From Limivivens sp934393555 (GTDB lineage Bacteria > Bacillota > Clostridia > Lachnospirales > Lachnospiraceae), in NCBI GenBank assembly GCA_934393555.1, contig CAKRQP010000001.1, positions 43,710 through 107,709 on the forward strand: 64,000 nucleotides of DNA. The letters run 5' to 3'. The notes beneath the pieces were generated by a model. That model made no database searches. It was not told where the DNA came from and saw only the letters and a list, made by a program, of their open reading frames with translations. A program made the position numbers and the translations under genes. This document shows positions 8,280 to 17,227 of this stretch, one piece after another (the first letter of the stretch is position 1; the number at the start of each line of letters is the position of its first letter).

Positions 8280-9368
8280 CTATTTTGCCACCAGCGTTAC
8301 AATTCTCAGCTTGACCGCCAGATAAAGCATAAGCACCGCCACATCCGGAAGAATGGTCAGAAAGGCACGAATCATCGGCCGGATTTTCTTTTTTTTCAAC
8401 ACAGTCGGAAGAATCCCGGCAAACACAGCGGCCGGTACCACGGTCATGGAAGAAGTACTGAGGCAGACTGCTCCCAGTGAAACAAAGAAAAGTGTCCACC
8501 AGGCCAGATGATCTTCCGGATCCCGGTAAATACGTACAAAAAGCAGAAACAGGAAGGGGATCACCAGCCCCTCCAGCATGGCCTTTCCTTCATATGCCCG
8601 GTAAAAAAGAAAGCCGGAAAATTCCTGATTTCCTGCAAGGAAGAAAAAGAATACCGCAGCTGCCAGGAAAGCCACCGCCTTTTTTCTCACCGCCTGGAGA
8701 TCTTTTCCACGGAAAAGCTCATATCCGAGCTGATAATACACAAGATCTGCCAGAAATGTCCACATGACGGGATTGACCGTTTTGGCAAGGACCATGGGAT
8801 GCACCTGAAATACCTTTGCAAAAGCCGCCGTATCCAGATACCAGGCAGCTGTCACATAGCGCACATAAAAAACAGAACTTAACAGACCGGTATAAGGATT
8901 ATATCTTCCCAGCGTATCGGTATAAAGGGAAGTACTGATATTGGCGACATAAAATGCTGCGTCCGCAGCATTGAGATCATAAGCCGCCACATAGATCATC
9001 TGTCCCAGTGTGAGAAGCCCTGCCAGAATACAGATGATTTTCTGGCACCGGAACACTTCAAGTAGGTTTCTGGCACTCTTCACCCAGTCTCTGCCGCACA
9101 AAAAAACCGCTGCCAGTCCGACAGCTGCCAGGGCTGCGCCCCAGACAACCGTCAAAACGTGCAGCGGTACCAGCAGCAATGTCATGGGCAGAGCCAGGAT
9201 TTCAAAGAAACCGTAGTAAAGGAAAAGTCCGAGCACCGGTGTAAACGGCGGCGAATACCAGCTGCATCCCTTTTTCCTCCCAAGGATTTTCCGGAAAAGG
9301 CTTCCGAAAGCCAGGAAGAAATAAAGATGAACGCCCAGACTGATCCCTCCCAGGAACAATTGCTTCAT
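8280..9368 (-). CDS. N-terminal part of a DUF6077-like membrane protein
   Basis: A 362-residue polytopic membrane protein, with about eight hydrophobic segments, from MKQLFLGGISLGVHLYFFLA to the LMLYLAVKLRIVTLVAK end. The middle carries YDLNAADAAFYVANISTS and a WYLDTAAFAKVFQVHP stretch, resembling the N-terminal two-thirds of DUF6077 proteins, which look like glycan-related integral membrane transferases. The frame continues after the TAG at 8280-8282 without shift into the next open frame (7410-8261). The gene may therefore be a nonsense-broken single gene, a sequencing artefact, or a real two-gene split. It precedes the sugar-transferase unit in the same direction. Confidence 0.72.
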   Translation of the reverse strand: MKQLFLGGISLGVHLYFFLAFGSLFRKILGRKKGCSWYSPPFTPVLGLFLYYGFFEILALPMTLLLVPLHVLTVVWGAALAAVGLAAVFLCGRDWVKSARNLLEVFRCQKIICILAGLLTLGQMIYVAAYDLNAADAAFYVANISTSLYTDTLGRYNPYTGLLSSVFYVRYVTAAWYLDTAAFAKVFQVHPMVLAKTVNPVMWTFLADLVYYQLGYELFRGKDLQAVRKKAVAFLAAAVFFFFLAGNQEFSGFLFYRAYEGKAMLEGLVIPFLFLLFVRIYRDPEDHLAWWTLFFVSLGAVCLSTSSMTVVPAAVFAGILPTVLKKKKIRPMIRAFLTILPDVAVLMLYLAVKLRIVTLVAK

Positions 9369-9446
9369 TCTTATCTCCTTTTTCGTTACAGATTTTCGAT
9401 CGTTGATAAGATCATACCATTTTTTTGTCTTTTCGGCAAGTACTCC

Positions 9447-11237
9447 TTAACGCTCTACCACGGTTGTTTTGGTGTAGAGGCCTGACGGAACGTCTTTCCG
9501 GCTCTTGGTAATGCCCTTGCCATTGAAATAATAACGCTTTTTATCAATGTAATGCCAGGTGTTGCGGTATATTTTTCCTTTGCTGGAAGCAAAATACCAG
9601 TTATTCCAGTAATAAACCCATTTGCTCCGGATCATGGAACCATCCGTGCGGAAGAAATAACGTTCTCCGCTGATCGTTGCCAGTCCTTTCTGGGCATGAC
9701 CGTCTTCGTGGAAATAATAACGTTTTCCATTGATGCTCACCCAGCCAAAATGAAGCATGGATCCGGTACTCGGACGAAAATAGTACAGCTTTTTCCGGAT
9801 CGTCTGAAAACCGGTAAGACGTTTTCCGGTTCCTTCCTCCTGATAATACGTCTTTTCACCCACTTTGATAAAGCCTTCTGTGCGATAACCGTTTTCATCC
9901 AGATAATAAATCCCGTCTTCCAGTTTCAGCCAGCCGGATGCTGCCCTGCTGCCGTCACTTTTCTGGTAATAATAATGACCGTTTTCTTCCTTCCAGCCCT
10001 CCGTTCCGGAAGGTGTCGGATCAGGATCGGGATCCGGGTCCGGGTCCGGCGTATCTGTTTTCAGCTTCAGTCCATAATATTTCGCGATCGCGGTCGCATC
10101 TGCCACACCCAGCTTTTTGATGGCTGCATCACTGGAAAAATATTTCTTACAGTCTGAAGGATTGTTTACAAATGCATGCTCTACGATGATCCCCGGGAAG
10201 CCGGCCAGCACACTTCTGCGGATGATCCCGTAATAATCTGCCAGGCTCTTGTCCGGATAGAGCGTATTGTTCTCGCTTTTCCGTACCAGAAGTCCCAGAT
10301 TGTTAAGACCAAGTTTGGAAAGCTCACTCAGGATCGTATTGGAAAGTGCCCAGCTTTTGCTTTTCAGATCCGGCCGGTAATTTCCCGTAGCTACAAAAAC
10401 CAGCGAACCGCTGACAGAATCCTGATTGTTCTCCGTGGAATTGATATGCTGGCTGACAAGGACCGTTGCTTTTTTACCTGCCGCATAATCCACGCGGTCC
10501 TCCAGTGACATTGTCGTATCACCGGTTCTGGTCATATAGACCGTCACACCGGCATACTTTTCCAGTTCTGCCTTGGTATATCTGGAGATCTTCAGATTGA
10601 TCACCTTCTCTTCATAAAGGACACCGTTCCAGGTCCTGTTTGCTCCGGCTTCGTTTCCGCCATGGCCGGGATCCAGCACCACGACGATATTGCTGCCTGC
10701 GCCGGAACGGCTGGAGGAAGTTCCTGCCTGAATGGAGGCCGCTGCCAGTGTGGAAGCGATCTCTCCGGCATTCTGTGCCGTACAGGTCTCTACGGATGCT
10801 TCCTGTGACTGGCTGAGGCCGCCGGCTGTCATGCTTCTTCCGGATGCGATCCCTTTGTCTTCGATCTCCTGCTCCGGATCCAGTTTTTTGGTACCGGATG
10901 CCTGAAAGAAGGAGCTCAGACGGATCGTCTCTTTTCCGGAAGTCCCGGTAATGGTGACGCTTTTCAGATTTTTCTCACTGATATCTGCTCCGGGTACCAG
11001 AAAGACCAGATGATTCCCGTTTATCTTCGAACTCTTCACCTTTCCGCTGCCGTAATCAAGAGAAGCCTCGGTTACCTTCTCTCCATCCAGGGCAATGACC
11101 ACACCCGTCTGATTTCCGTTTTCGCTGGGTGTCAGATATACATATTGCAGTTCCGTTGCCGCAGATACGCCGACTGCCGGTACCATCAACAGCAGCAAAG
11201 CCCAGATCAGACACAGCAGTGCTTTTTTTCTGCTCAT
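9447..11237 (-). CDS. secreted N-acetylmuramoyl-L-alanine amidase with cell-wall-binding repeats
   Basis: A 596-residue exported wall hydrolase. Residues 1-26 are a signal peptide ending VGVSA. A ~150-residue N-terminal region of unknown fold follows. The Amidase_3 domain (about 184-375) has the zinc ligands and catalytic residues DPGHGGNEAG (H192), the EE pair (209/210), VSQHINS (H264) and IVEHAFVNN (E353). A Pro-Asp repeat linker (about 397-408) leads to a set of aromatic GWxxxxGxxYYxxxDG repeats of the choline/glucan-binding type to the C-terminus. It cuts the amide bond between muramic acid and the stem peptide. It is divergent from an L,D-transpeptidase gene with the same repeat type and has a near-consensus promoter. 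Confidence 0.93.
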   Translation of the reverse strand: MSRKKALLCLIWALLLLMVPAVGVSAATELQYVYLTPSENGNQTGVVIALDGEKVTEASLDYGSGKVKSSKINGNHLVFLVPGADISEKNLKSVTITGTSGKETIRLSSFFQASGTKKLDPEQEIEDKGIASGRSMTAGGLSQSQEASVETCTAQNAGEIASTLAAASIQAGTSSSRSGAGSNIVVVLDPGHGGNEAGANRTWNGVLYEEKVINLKISRYTKAELEKYAGVTVYMTRTGDTTMSLEDRVDYAAGKKATVLVSQHINSTENNQDSVSGSLVFVATGNYRPDLKSKSWALSNTILSELSKLGLNNLGLLVRKSENNTLYPDKSLADYYGIIRRSVLAGFPGIIVEHAFVNNPSDCKKYFSSDAAIKKLGVADATAIAKYYGLKLKTDTPDPDPDPDPDPTPSGTEGWKEENGHYYYQKSDGSRAASGWLKLEDGIYYLDENGYRTEGFIKVGEKTYYQEEGTGKRLTGFQTIRKKLYYFRPSTGSMLHFGWVSINGKRYYFHEDGHAQKGLATISGERYFFRTDGSMIRSKWVYYWNNWYFASSKGKIYRNTWHYIDKKRYYFNGKGITKSRKDVPSGLYTKTTVVER

Positions 11238-11285
11238 TTTCGATTCTCCTTTGTAATGTTTTATTCATAATTCAGTAATAATTCC

Positions 11286-11314
11286 ATTATAGTTATCTCG
11301 CTTTCGCCTGTCAA
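11286..11314 (-). promoter_or_regulatory. consensus sigma-A promoter of the amidase gene
   Basis: TTGACA (11309-11314), a 17-base spacer and TATAAT (11286-11291) on the minus strand, 49 bases before the ATG at 11237. All twelve hexamer bases match consensus. Confidence 0.85.
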
Positions 11315-11360
11315 CTGCGGATTTAATTCTTACATTTTTCTTAAGGGTTATAGAAAAAGA

Positions 11361-11389
11361 TTGCATCCCTTCCTCATTTATAGTAAATT
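11361..11389 (+). promoter_or_regulatory. probable promoter of the L,D-transpeptidase gene
   Basis: TTGCAT (11361-11366), a 17-base spacer and TAAATT (11384-11389). The distance to the ATG at 11476 implies an ~80-base leader with a GC-rich inverted repeat around 11418-11437. Confidence 0.5.
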
Positions 11390-11475
11390 AGGAGTGAACA
11401 AACATTTCATTTTTAAACAGCCGGCAGACGCCGGTACCGGATTTTTTAAGAGATCCGGAAAGAGAGGGGTATGAT

Positions 11476-13275
11476 ATGAGAATCAGAAAAATGCTGCCTG
11501 TTCTTTGCATGGCGCTGGGACTGACCATGGCTGCACCCTTAGCAGCCGGAGCTACTGCAGAAGACGTATCAGGCACCACCACAAACACACAGACAGCCAA
11601 TGAGACTGGCTGGCACTATAATGCTGACGGCTCCCGTTCCTACACCATTGACGGAAAGACCGTTACCGGTTTCCAGTGGATCGCAAACAGCCAGGGAACC
11701 AAGCTTCTTTACTACTTCAATCCGGAGAACGGTCTTCTGCTTCAGACCAAAAGCGCCGGCCGCATCAAGATCGGAAATGATTACTATTACACCTTCGGTC
11801 CGAATGGCAACTATGCCATCGCTTCCGCACAGGGCTGGATCCGTACAGAGGGCAATTCCAGAGCTTATTATGTATCCGGTCCATCCAACAACGGAAAGCT
11901 TCTTGCCAACCGCGTCGCAAAGATCGGTAAATTCTACTATGGCTTTAACAGCTACGGACAGCGCTGGGCCAAAGAAGGACGCCGCCGTCTGGGAACCAAG
12001 GTCTACTATGTGACCTCCTCCGGTTTTCTCCGCACCAACAAATGGCAGAACATCAAGATCGGCGGTGTGACCCGTTCCTATTACTTCAACGCCCAGGGTG
12101 AAATGACCGGTCTCTGTAAGAGAGTTGTCAATAACAAGACGCTTTACTACCAGGTAGACACCACAAAGGGAAATTACCCGCTGCAGAGTGTCGGCTGGCA
12201 TAAGGATTATCTGAACAGACAGTACTATGTCACCAGTCTCCGCCGCCTGGCCACCGGTTTCAAAAAGATTGACGGAAAGATTTATTATTTCAACAAAAAC
12301 AACGGTATCCTGGTAACAAACCGCTGGATCATTTCCGACAAAAAAGCTTATCGTTCCAACAAAAACGGCGTGATCCAGACCGGCTGGTACACCGTAAGCT
12401 CCAAGAAATACTACGGTGATTCCAACGGAGCAAGAGTAACCGGTCTTCAGACCATCGACAACAAGACCTACTACTTCAATGCCGCCGGTGTGATCCAGAC
12501 CGGCTGGAAGACGCTGAATGGCAAACGGTATTACTTCTCACCTGCATACAGCGGTACTTCCTTCGGTATGGCAAGAACCGGCTGGTTCAATCAGGACAAC
12601 AACATTTATTATGCAAATGCAGACGGTACTCTCGTTACCGGCTGGGTTCTCTACAATAACAACCGTTATTACCTCGATCCCGGAAACGGCGGTGCAGCTG
12701 TTCGCGGCAAGACCGTAAGCATCGGAGGCATTACTTACACCTTTGATTCAGAGGGTCGTCAGACCAACTGGATCCCGGATGGTTCCTACAGTATCAAGGT
12801 TGACCGTCAGAGAAACATGGTTGCTGTTTACAAGGGAAGCTACCCCATCAAGGTATTCCTCTGTTCCACCGGTCTGAACAATGCAACACCAACCGGTACC
12901 TTCCGTCTTCTGGACAAGCTGAGTATCCACGAGCTGAACGGACCGACCTGGGGCTATTACTGTTCCCACATTACTTCCGACATCCTCTTCCATTCTCTTC
13001 CGGGCAGTGCTCCCAGCCATTACGCATTCCCGGCACATAAATACAACCTTCTCGGCCAGCAGGCTTCCCAGGGCTGTATCCGTCTGAGAATGGGTGATGC
13101 ATACTGGATCTACAAAAATGTTCCCACCGGAACTACCGTAACCGTCGGTGACTACATCATTCCGAATTCGATTTCCAAGCCGACTTATCAGGCTGTTCCG
13201 GAAAGCCTGACCGTAGATCCCACCGATCCTACGGATGCAACAAACAGAAGATACGCACCGGATTACATGGGCTGA
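11476..13275 (+). CDS. secreted L,D-transpeptidase (YkuD) with N-terminal cell-wall-binding repeats
   Basis: A 599-residue exported protein. A signal peptide (about 1-26, ending LAAGA) is followed by roughly 400 residues of tandem GWxxxxGxxYYF repeats of the cell-wall/choline-binding type. The C-terminal YkuD domain (about 430-560) begins SIKVDRQRNMVAVYKGSYP and has the catalytic stretch ASQGCIRLRMGDA with Cys534. This is the family motif with Gln in the place of the usual His/Asn. The upstream ILFHSLPG supplies a conserved His. It probably forms 3-3 cross-links or attaches proteins to peptidoglycan. The ribosome-binding site is GAGAGGGG. The gene is monocistronic, ended by a terminator at 13281-13317. 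Confidence 0.93.
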   Translation: MRIRKMLPVLCMALGLTMAAPLAAGATAEDVSGTTTNTQTANETGWHYNADGSRSYTIDGKTVTGFQWIANSQGTKLLYYFNPENGLLLQTKSAGRIKIGNDYYYTFGPNGNYAIASAQGWIRTEGNSRAYYVSGPSNNGKLLANRVAKIGKFYYGFNSYGQRWAKEGRRRLGTKVYYVTSSGFLRTNKWQNIKIGGVTRSYYFNAQGEMTGLCKRVVNNKTLYYQVDTTKGNYPLQSVGWHKDYLNRQYYVTSLRRLATGFKKIDGKIYYFNKNNGILVTNRWIISDKKAYRSNKNGVIQTGWYTVSSKKYYGDSNGARVTGLQTIDNKTYYFNAAGVIQTGWKTLNGKRYYFSPAYSGTSFGMARTGWFNQDNNIYYANADGTLVTGWVLYNNNRYYLDPGNGGAAVRGKTVSIGGITYTFDSEGRQTNWIPDGSYSIKVDRQRNMVAVYKGSYPIKVFLCSTGLNNATPTGTFRLLDKLSIHELNGPTWGYYCSHITSDILFHSLPGSAPSHYAFPAHKYNLLGQQASQGCIRLRMGDAYWIYKNVPTGTTVTVGDYIIPNSISKPTYQAVPESLTVDPTDPTDATNRRYAPDYMG

Positions 13276-13280
13276 TAAAA

Positions 13281-13317
13281 AAATCCTGCTTTTCCAAAAG
13301 AAAGGCAGGATTTTTTT
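13281..13317 (+). terminator. rho-independent terminator of the L,D-transpeptidase gene
   Basis: A 9-bp stem AAATCCTGC/GCAGGATTT with a T7 run, five bases after the stop codon. Confidence 0.9.
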
Positions 13318-13321
13318 CGTT

Positions 13322-13367
13322 CAAAAAACCGACTGAAGAAAAGCATCTCTGCTTTTTTCAGCCGGTT
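13322..13367 (-). terminator. rho-independent terminator of the mreB-to-HPr operon
   Basis: On the minus strand the arms AACCGGCTGAAAAAAGCA and TGCTTTTCTTCAGTCGGTT pair around a four-base loop and are followed by a T run. It lies 15 bases after the stop of the HPr-like gene. Confidence 0.85.
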
Positions 13368-13382
13368 CTGTTTTCTATTCTA

Positions 13383-13646
13383 TCATTCTCCAAGACCGGA
13401 TTCTACTGCCGCTACGATCGCCTGAAGGGCCTCTTTCTCATCTTCTCCATCACAGGTGAATTCGATCACATCACCGCACTGTGCACAGGCACTCAGCACG
13501 CTTAAAACGCTTTTTGCATTTGCTGTAAGTTCCCGAAAAGAAAAGGTGATCGTACATTTAAAGCGCATGGCCTCTTTACAGAGGTTTCCTGCAGGCCGTA
13601 AATGCAGGCCTGTAGGGTTCTTTATCGTTACCTTCTGACTTACCAT
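13383..13646 (-). CDS. HPr-family phosphocarrier protein
   Basis: An 87-residue HPr-fold protein. It has the phosphorylatable His15 in PTGLHLRPAG and Ser46 in ANAKSVLSV, so both the PEP-dependent and HPr-kinase sites are present. The segment after Ser46 (SVLSVLSACAQCGD) departs from the classic SIMGVMSLG and is unusually cysteine-rich, so this may be a specialised paralogue, not the general ptsH; no ptsI follows. It is the last gene of the operon containing cdaA and cdaR, starting 3 bases after the cdaR stop, and is followed by a strong terminator. A second HPr-like gene, lacking the histidine, is at 37626-37880. Confidence 0.88.
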   Translation of the reverse strand: MVSQKVTIKNPTGLHLRPAGNLCKEAMRFKCTITFSFRELTANAKSVLSVLSACAQCGDVIEFTCDGEDEKEALQAIVAAVESGLGE

Positions 13647-13649
13647 CTG

Positions 13650-15011
13650 TCATTCCTCCGCTGTTTCTGTCTCTGTCTCCGTCACCGGCTCTATCTTTTC
13701 CAGATTTACCTTGATGCTGGGCACAGATTCCAGTGCATACCCTTCCGGCAGTTCCGCCTGAAGTTCTACAGTATAATTTCCTTCGTTCTGATATTTACTG
13801 AGATCCATCGTCACCAAAATGTCTTTTGCCGTGATATCCGGTGCATCTTCGCTTTCTTTGCGGACCTCCACCGGTAATTTATCTGCCGGTGTCAGAACGA
13901 TCTTCATTCCTTCCGGCTGACCAACGATATTGAAATCAGATACCGGAACACTGACTGTTGTTGTTCCCACTTTTTCTATCTGGATCTTTACGGATACTGC
14001 TGTTGCAGAGCCGCTCTCCAGCTTCAATGCTTTCTTGTAATGATCCTGCAGATAGTCAGAAAGATCAATGTTCTGCTCAATGGTCGCGGTTGCTCCCGCA
14101 TAATTGGTGATCCCTTCGATCACCAGCTCGCCGTTCAAGGCATTCAGCGTGGCATCCGAACCTGCCAGGTTGATGGTAGACGGTGTCAGATCTGTAGATG
14201 TGAGGATATACCCATCTGCCACCTGGATCTGGCTTGTATCCACCTTCAGCCGGATATTCTGCTGTACCTTCCACAAAGTCACCACTGCATTGACTTCATT
14301 ATCCTTGATCAGTGCACCTCTCGAGGTTTTGATCTCCAGACTGTCCATCTGCGTCTTGGACAGGCTGTTTCCGTTCCGGTCTGTAATGACTACGTTTCCG
14401 GTCACAGTTTTGTTTTCACTCAGATTGTTCACATCCACCTGGACACCGACCTTATCGATGGTCTTCGTAATAGAGGTCGGACCGGCGATGATGATGTTTT
14501 CCCCTTCCCGGATCTTCACATCTCCCAGTTCATACCCGCTGGCCGGCTGACCGCTTGTGCTTAAAGAGATCGCATAGGTTTTCTCACTCTTATCCTCCAG
14601 CACAAACCGCATGGCCACAGGAAAGCACTGTACATTTTCTCTTTTTACTCCAGGGACTGTCACCTCATAAGGGACCGTATTCTGAAGAGTCATATTCTGC
14701 ATATTGGCACTTACGGTGATATCTGCGGAAGTGATCTTATCCAGCACGGATCTCCGTGCCGTCACATAAACCGTGACATTTCCGCTTTCATCGTCATCAC
14801 GCACCACACTATAAACCTTTTTCCCATCCTGATTCTGCTCCGCACTGGCCTGGGCTTCTTCCACATTGGTCATCTGGATCCGCTGCTCCGGAATGACAAA
14901 AGCCTTGGTCTTCTCCGGATCATCCACATTGACCACCATAAGCCAGATCAGAATTGCCACAAACACGGAAAGGAGCTTCAGGCCGAGATTATTTCCCAAA
15001 TGCTTTTTCAT
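13650..15011 (-). CDS. cdaR: CdaR-type YbbR-domain regulator of diadenylate cyclase
   Basis: A 453-residue protein with one N-terminal membrane helix (LGLKLLSVFVAILIWLMVV) and several extracytoplasmic YbbR repeats, ending in a Glu/Thr-rich tail. In Firmicutes CdaR binds and modulates the membrane cyclase CdaA. The start is placed at ATG 15011, which overlaps the cdaA stop as ATGA and gives the usual N-terminus MKKHLGNNLGLK. A longer frame begins at 15032, but those codons lie in the end of cdaA. The gene follows cdaA directly and precedes the HPr-like gene. Confidence 0.92.
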   Translation of the reverse strand: MKKHLGNNLGLKLLSVFVAILIWLMVVNVDDPEKTKAFVIPEQRIQMTNVEEAQASAEQNQDGKKVYSVVRDDDESGNVTVYVTARRSVLDKITSADITVSANMQNMTLQNTVPYEVTVPGVKRENVQCFPVAMRFVLEDKSEKTYAISLSTSGQPASGYELGDVKIREGENIIIAGPTSITKTIDKVGVQVDVNNLSENKTVTGNVVITDRNGNSLSKTQMDSLEIKTSRGALIKDNEVNAVVTLWKVQQNIRLKVDTSQIQVADGYILTSTDLTPSTINLAGSDATLNALNGELVIEGITNYAGATATIEQNIDLSDYLQDHYKKALKLESGSATAVSVKIQIEKVGTTTVSVPVSDFNIVGQPEGMKIVLTPADKLPVEVRKESEDAPDITAKDILVTMDLSKYQNEGNYTVELQAELPEGYALESVPSIKVNLEKIEPVTETETETAEE

Positions 15012-15877
15012 CCTTTTCCCTTTCCTTTCCATAATTTGAATTTCTGAGACTCCACGGATTTGTCCTGTGTGACCATCAGATATTTCCGAAGCTCATCCTC
15101 CGTGACCGATCGGATCAGTCTTCCGTTTTCAGCAATTGAAACCTTACCTGTCTCTTCGGATACAATGATCGTCATGGAATCGGTAACCTCACTGATCCCC
15201 ACACCTGCCCGGTGTCTGGTTCCAAGCTCCTTGCTCAGCTCCATATTATCGGAAAGAGGCAGATAGCAGGTGGCAGATGTCACACGGTTACCCCGGATAA
15301 TGACGGCACCGTCGTGAAGCGGTGTGTTATGTTCAAAAATATTGATCAGCAGCTGACTGGTCACGATCGCATCCACCTGGATACCGGTACGCTCATATTC
15401 CGTCAGCGGCGTATTTTTCTCGATAACGATCAGGGCGCCTGTCTTCACCTTGGCCATGGCCATGGTTCCCTTGATCAGTTCCTCTACCGTCTTGTCGCTG
15501 AAACGTTCCTGAATATCCTTCAGTCCGTCAAAAGACACAATACTGGAAAGCAGCTTCTGCTCGCCCAGCTGTTCGAGTGCTCTTCGCAGCTCCGGCTGAA
15601 AAACGATCACCGCAGCAACCATTGCCACGTCCATTCCTTTGGTGATCAGAAATTTGATCGTATCCATTTCAAAGATATATGCCAGCGAAATAAAGAACAC
15701 CAGCACCAGAAGCCCCTTCAGAAGAACCCAGGTTCTTGTCCTGCGGATCCAGATCAGAAAATGATAGATAAAGAAGGACAGGATGATGATCTCAAGGATG
15801 TCTGTCCAACGGATACTTAAAGTCGGAAGCTGAAGCCATGAAAAATGCATCGTCCAGAAATTTCTTATTGCGTCCAT
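15008..15877 (-). CDS. cdaA: membrane diadenylate cyclase CdaA
   Basis: A 289-residue enzyme making cyclic di-AMP from two ATP. Three N-terminal membrane helices (about residues 28-95) precede a DAC (DisA_N) domain with the catalytic DGA motif in PLHDGAVII (189-191) and the RHR motif in LGTRHRAGVG (221-223). It sits in an operon with its regulator cdaR, overlapping by four bases. The glmM gene often found behind cdaR is absent here; an HPr-like gene takes that place. The start overlaps the preceding membrane-protein gene by 13 bases. Confidence 0.97.
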   Translation of the reverse strand: MDAIRNFWTMHFSWLQLPTLSIRWTDILEIIILSFFIYHFLIWIRRTRTWVLLKGLLVLVFFISLAYIFEMDTIKFLITKGMDVAMVAAVIVFQPELRRALEQLGEQKLLSSIVSFDGLKDIQERFSDKTVEELIKGTMAMAKVKTGALIVIEKNTPLTEYERTGIQVDAIVTSQLLINIFEHNTPLHDGAVIIRGNRVTSATCYLPLSDNMELSKELGTRHRAGVGISEVTDSMTIIVSEETGKVSIAENGRLIRSVTEDELRKYLMVTQDKSVESQKFKLWKGKGKG

Positions 15878-16782
15878 TCATCTTCACTCCTTTCCTGTTT
15901 TCGTTTCGGTACTGCCGTCACATAGTAATAATATTCGTCATCCTGAAACCGCAGCTTCTCCGTACTCCGGTAATCCAGATCAAACAGAAAGAGCTGCAGA
16001 ACCGTTCCCACGACGGCTGCAGTTATGACTCCAAGCACCAGATCCGGCACCGAGACCGGGATCTCCAGTGTAAATACTCCAAAAATCTCCAGCAGAAGAT
16101 AGATAAAAAGCCCGGTTCCCACTGCCATCTGCCAGGCATAGCGGATCTCCGTACGTCTTACCGCAAATACCGCGATCAGTACTGCTGTCAGAGCGATCAG
16201 CGTCAGGATCATCGTTCCGTTTCCCAGAAAAGCAGAAAGCATCGTCTGCATTTCTTCCAGAAACAATTCCTGTGTACTGAGTGAAGCATCCGAAGGAACA
16301 AAGCTGCACTGAAGCACGCTCTGAAGTCCATAATAGCTCACCGTTCCTGCCACGATACCGATCGCTGCCAGCGGCGTTCCAAGAAGACCAAAGCCCACCG
16401 GAACCACCAGTGGAATATGAAGGGCCAGCGCCAGCGGTGTCAAAAGAAACGCCAGTGCTCCGCCGGGGGCCAGTCCGAAATACAGAAGCACCACCAGCAG
16501 AAGGATTCCTCCTCCGACCGCCAGGGCCGGGAGTGACAAGCCATAAAGCTGACCTAAGATCACAACGAAACAGATCAGCACGGTTCCATTCAACGGAAGA
16601 AAAGAGGCGATCAGCGCCAGGATCAAAAGCACCAGGATATTTTCAAATACCGGCAGACAGCCTATAAAATTCCGAATGACAAGAAGGCTGCCAAATGCCA
16701 GGGAAAATTTCCCCAGCGCCCGCAGCCATACATCATATTTTCCATAAACGTTCCGCACGATCTCACGGATTTTCTGTACCAT
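15865..16782 (-). CDS. uncharacterised polytopic membrane protein in the cdaA operon
   Basis: A 305-residue protein that is very hydrophobic over residues 25-260. It has about eight predicted membrane segments, including ENILVLLILALIASFLPLNG and a Gly/Pro-rich VPVGFGLLGTPLAAIGIVAG. A charged C-terminal tail ends KRKQERSEDEWTQ. I do not recognise a characterised family. The gene overlaps the 3' end of the 154-residue membrane-protein gene by 20 bases and the start of cdaA by 13 bases, so its expression is tied to c-di-AMP synthesis. A role in envelope or osmolyte physiology would fit the context but is not shown. Confidence 0.75.
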   Translation of the reverse strand: MVQKIREIVRNVYGKYDVWLRALGKFSLAFGSLLVIRNFIGCLPVFENILVLLILALIASFLPLNGTVLICFVVILGQLYGLSLPALAVGGGILLLVVLLYFGLAPGGALAFLLTPLALALHIPLVVPVGFGLLGTPLAAIGIVAGTVSYYGLQSVLQCSFVPSDASLSTQELFLEEMQTMLSAFLGNGTMILTLIALTAVLIAVFAVRRTEIRYAWQMAVGTGLFIYLLLEIFGVFTLEIPVSVPDLVLGVITAAVVGTVLQLFLFDLDYRSTEKLRFQDDEYYYYVTAVPKRKQERSEDEWTQ

Positions 16783-17227
16783 GTCCCCGGCTCCTGTTCC
16801 GTCCTTTCCTACGGTTCTCCGTGGAAAAGACTTCCTTTTCTTCTTTCTGATACTCTGCTTCCAGGCGGTCGATCAGCCTGTCATAGGCACGTCTTCTCTT
16901 CTCTGCCTGATAATAACGGATACTGAAGATCACATAAGTGAGCAGCAGATAGCTTCCGAGACTGATCCCGTAAGCGATCAGGGCTCCCTCTGCCAAACCA
17001 AGCACATCCATGGAATTAAGACGGTCCAACATTTCATCAAAATGAAGCACCGCATAAAAAGCAAAGCCGATCAGGAATGCCAATGTCAGCCTGCAGCCGT
17101 TTTTCAGCATCCGGACACCGATATAATCTCCCCGGAACCACTGATCCGTATCGGAAAGTTCTTCTCTATGACGCTTTTCATAAACCGCTATAGCGGTCAT
17201 TATACGGATCCGGTTTTCTCTTGCCAT
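16763..17227 (-). CDS. uncharacterised small membrane protein in the cdaA operon
   Basis: A 154-residue protein with two hydrophobic segments (around residues 45-65, LTLAFLIGFAFYAVLHF, and 80-100, GISLGSYLLLTYVIFSI). Its charged C-terminus (KRRRAYDRLIDRLEAEYQKE) is probably helical. No known family is evident to me. The first 50 bases overlap the end of the comF-like gene in another frame, and the end overlaps the next membrane-protein gene, so the three are likely translationally coupled. Confidence 0.72.
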   Translation of the reverse strand: MARENRIRIMTAIAVYEKRHREELSDTDQWFRGDYIGVRMLKNGCRLTLAFLIGFAFYAVLHFDEMLDRLNSMDVLGLAEGALIAYGISLGSYLLLTYVIFSIRYYQAEKRRRAYDRLIDRLEAEYQKEEKEVFSTENRRKGRNRSRGHGTENP

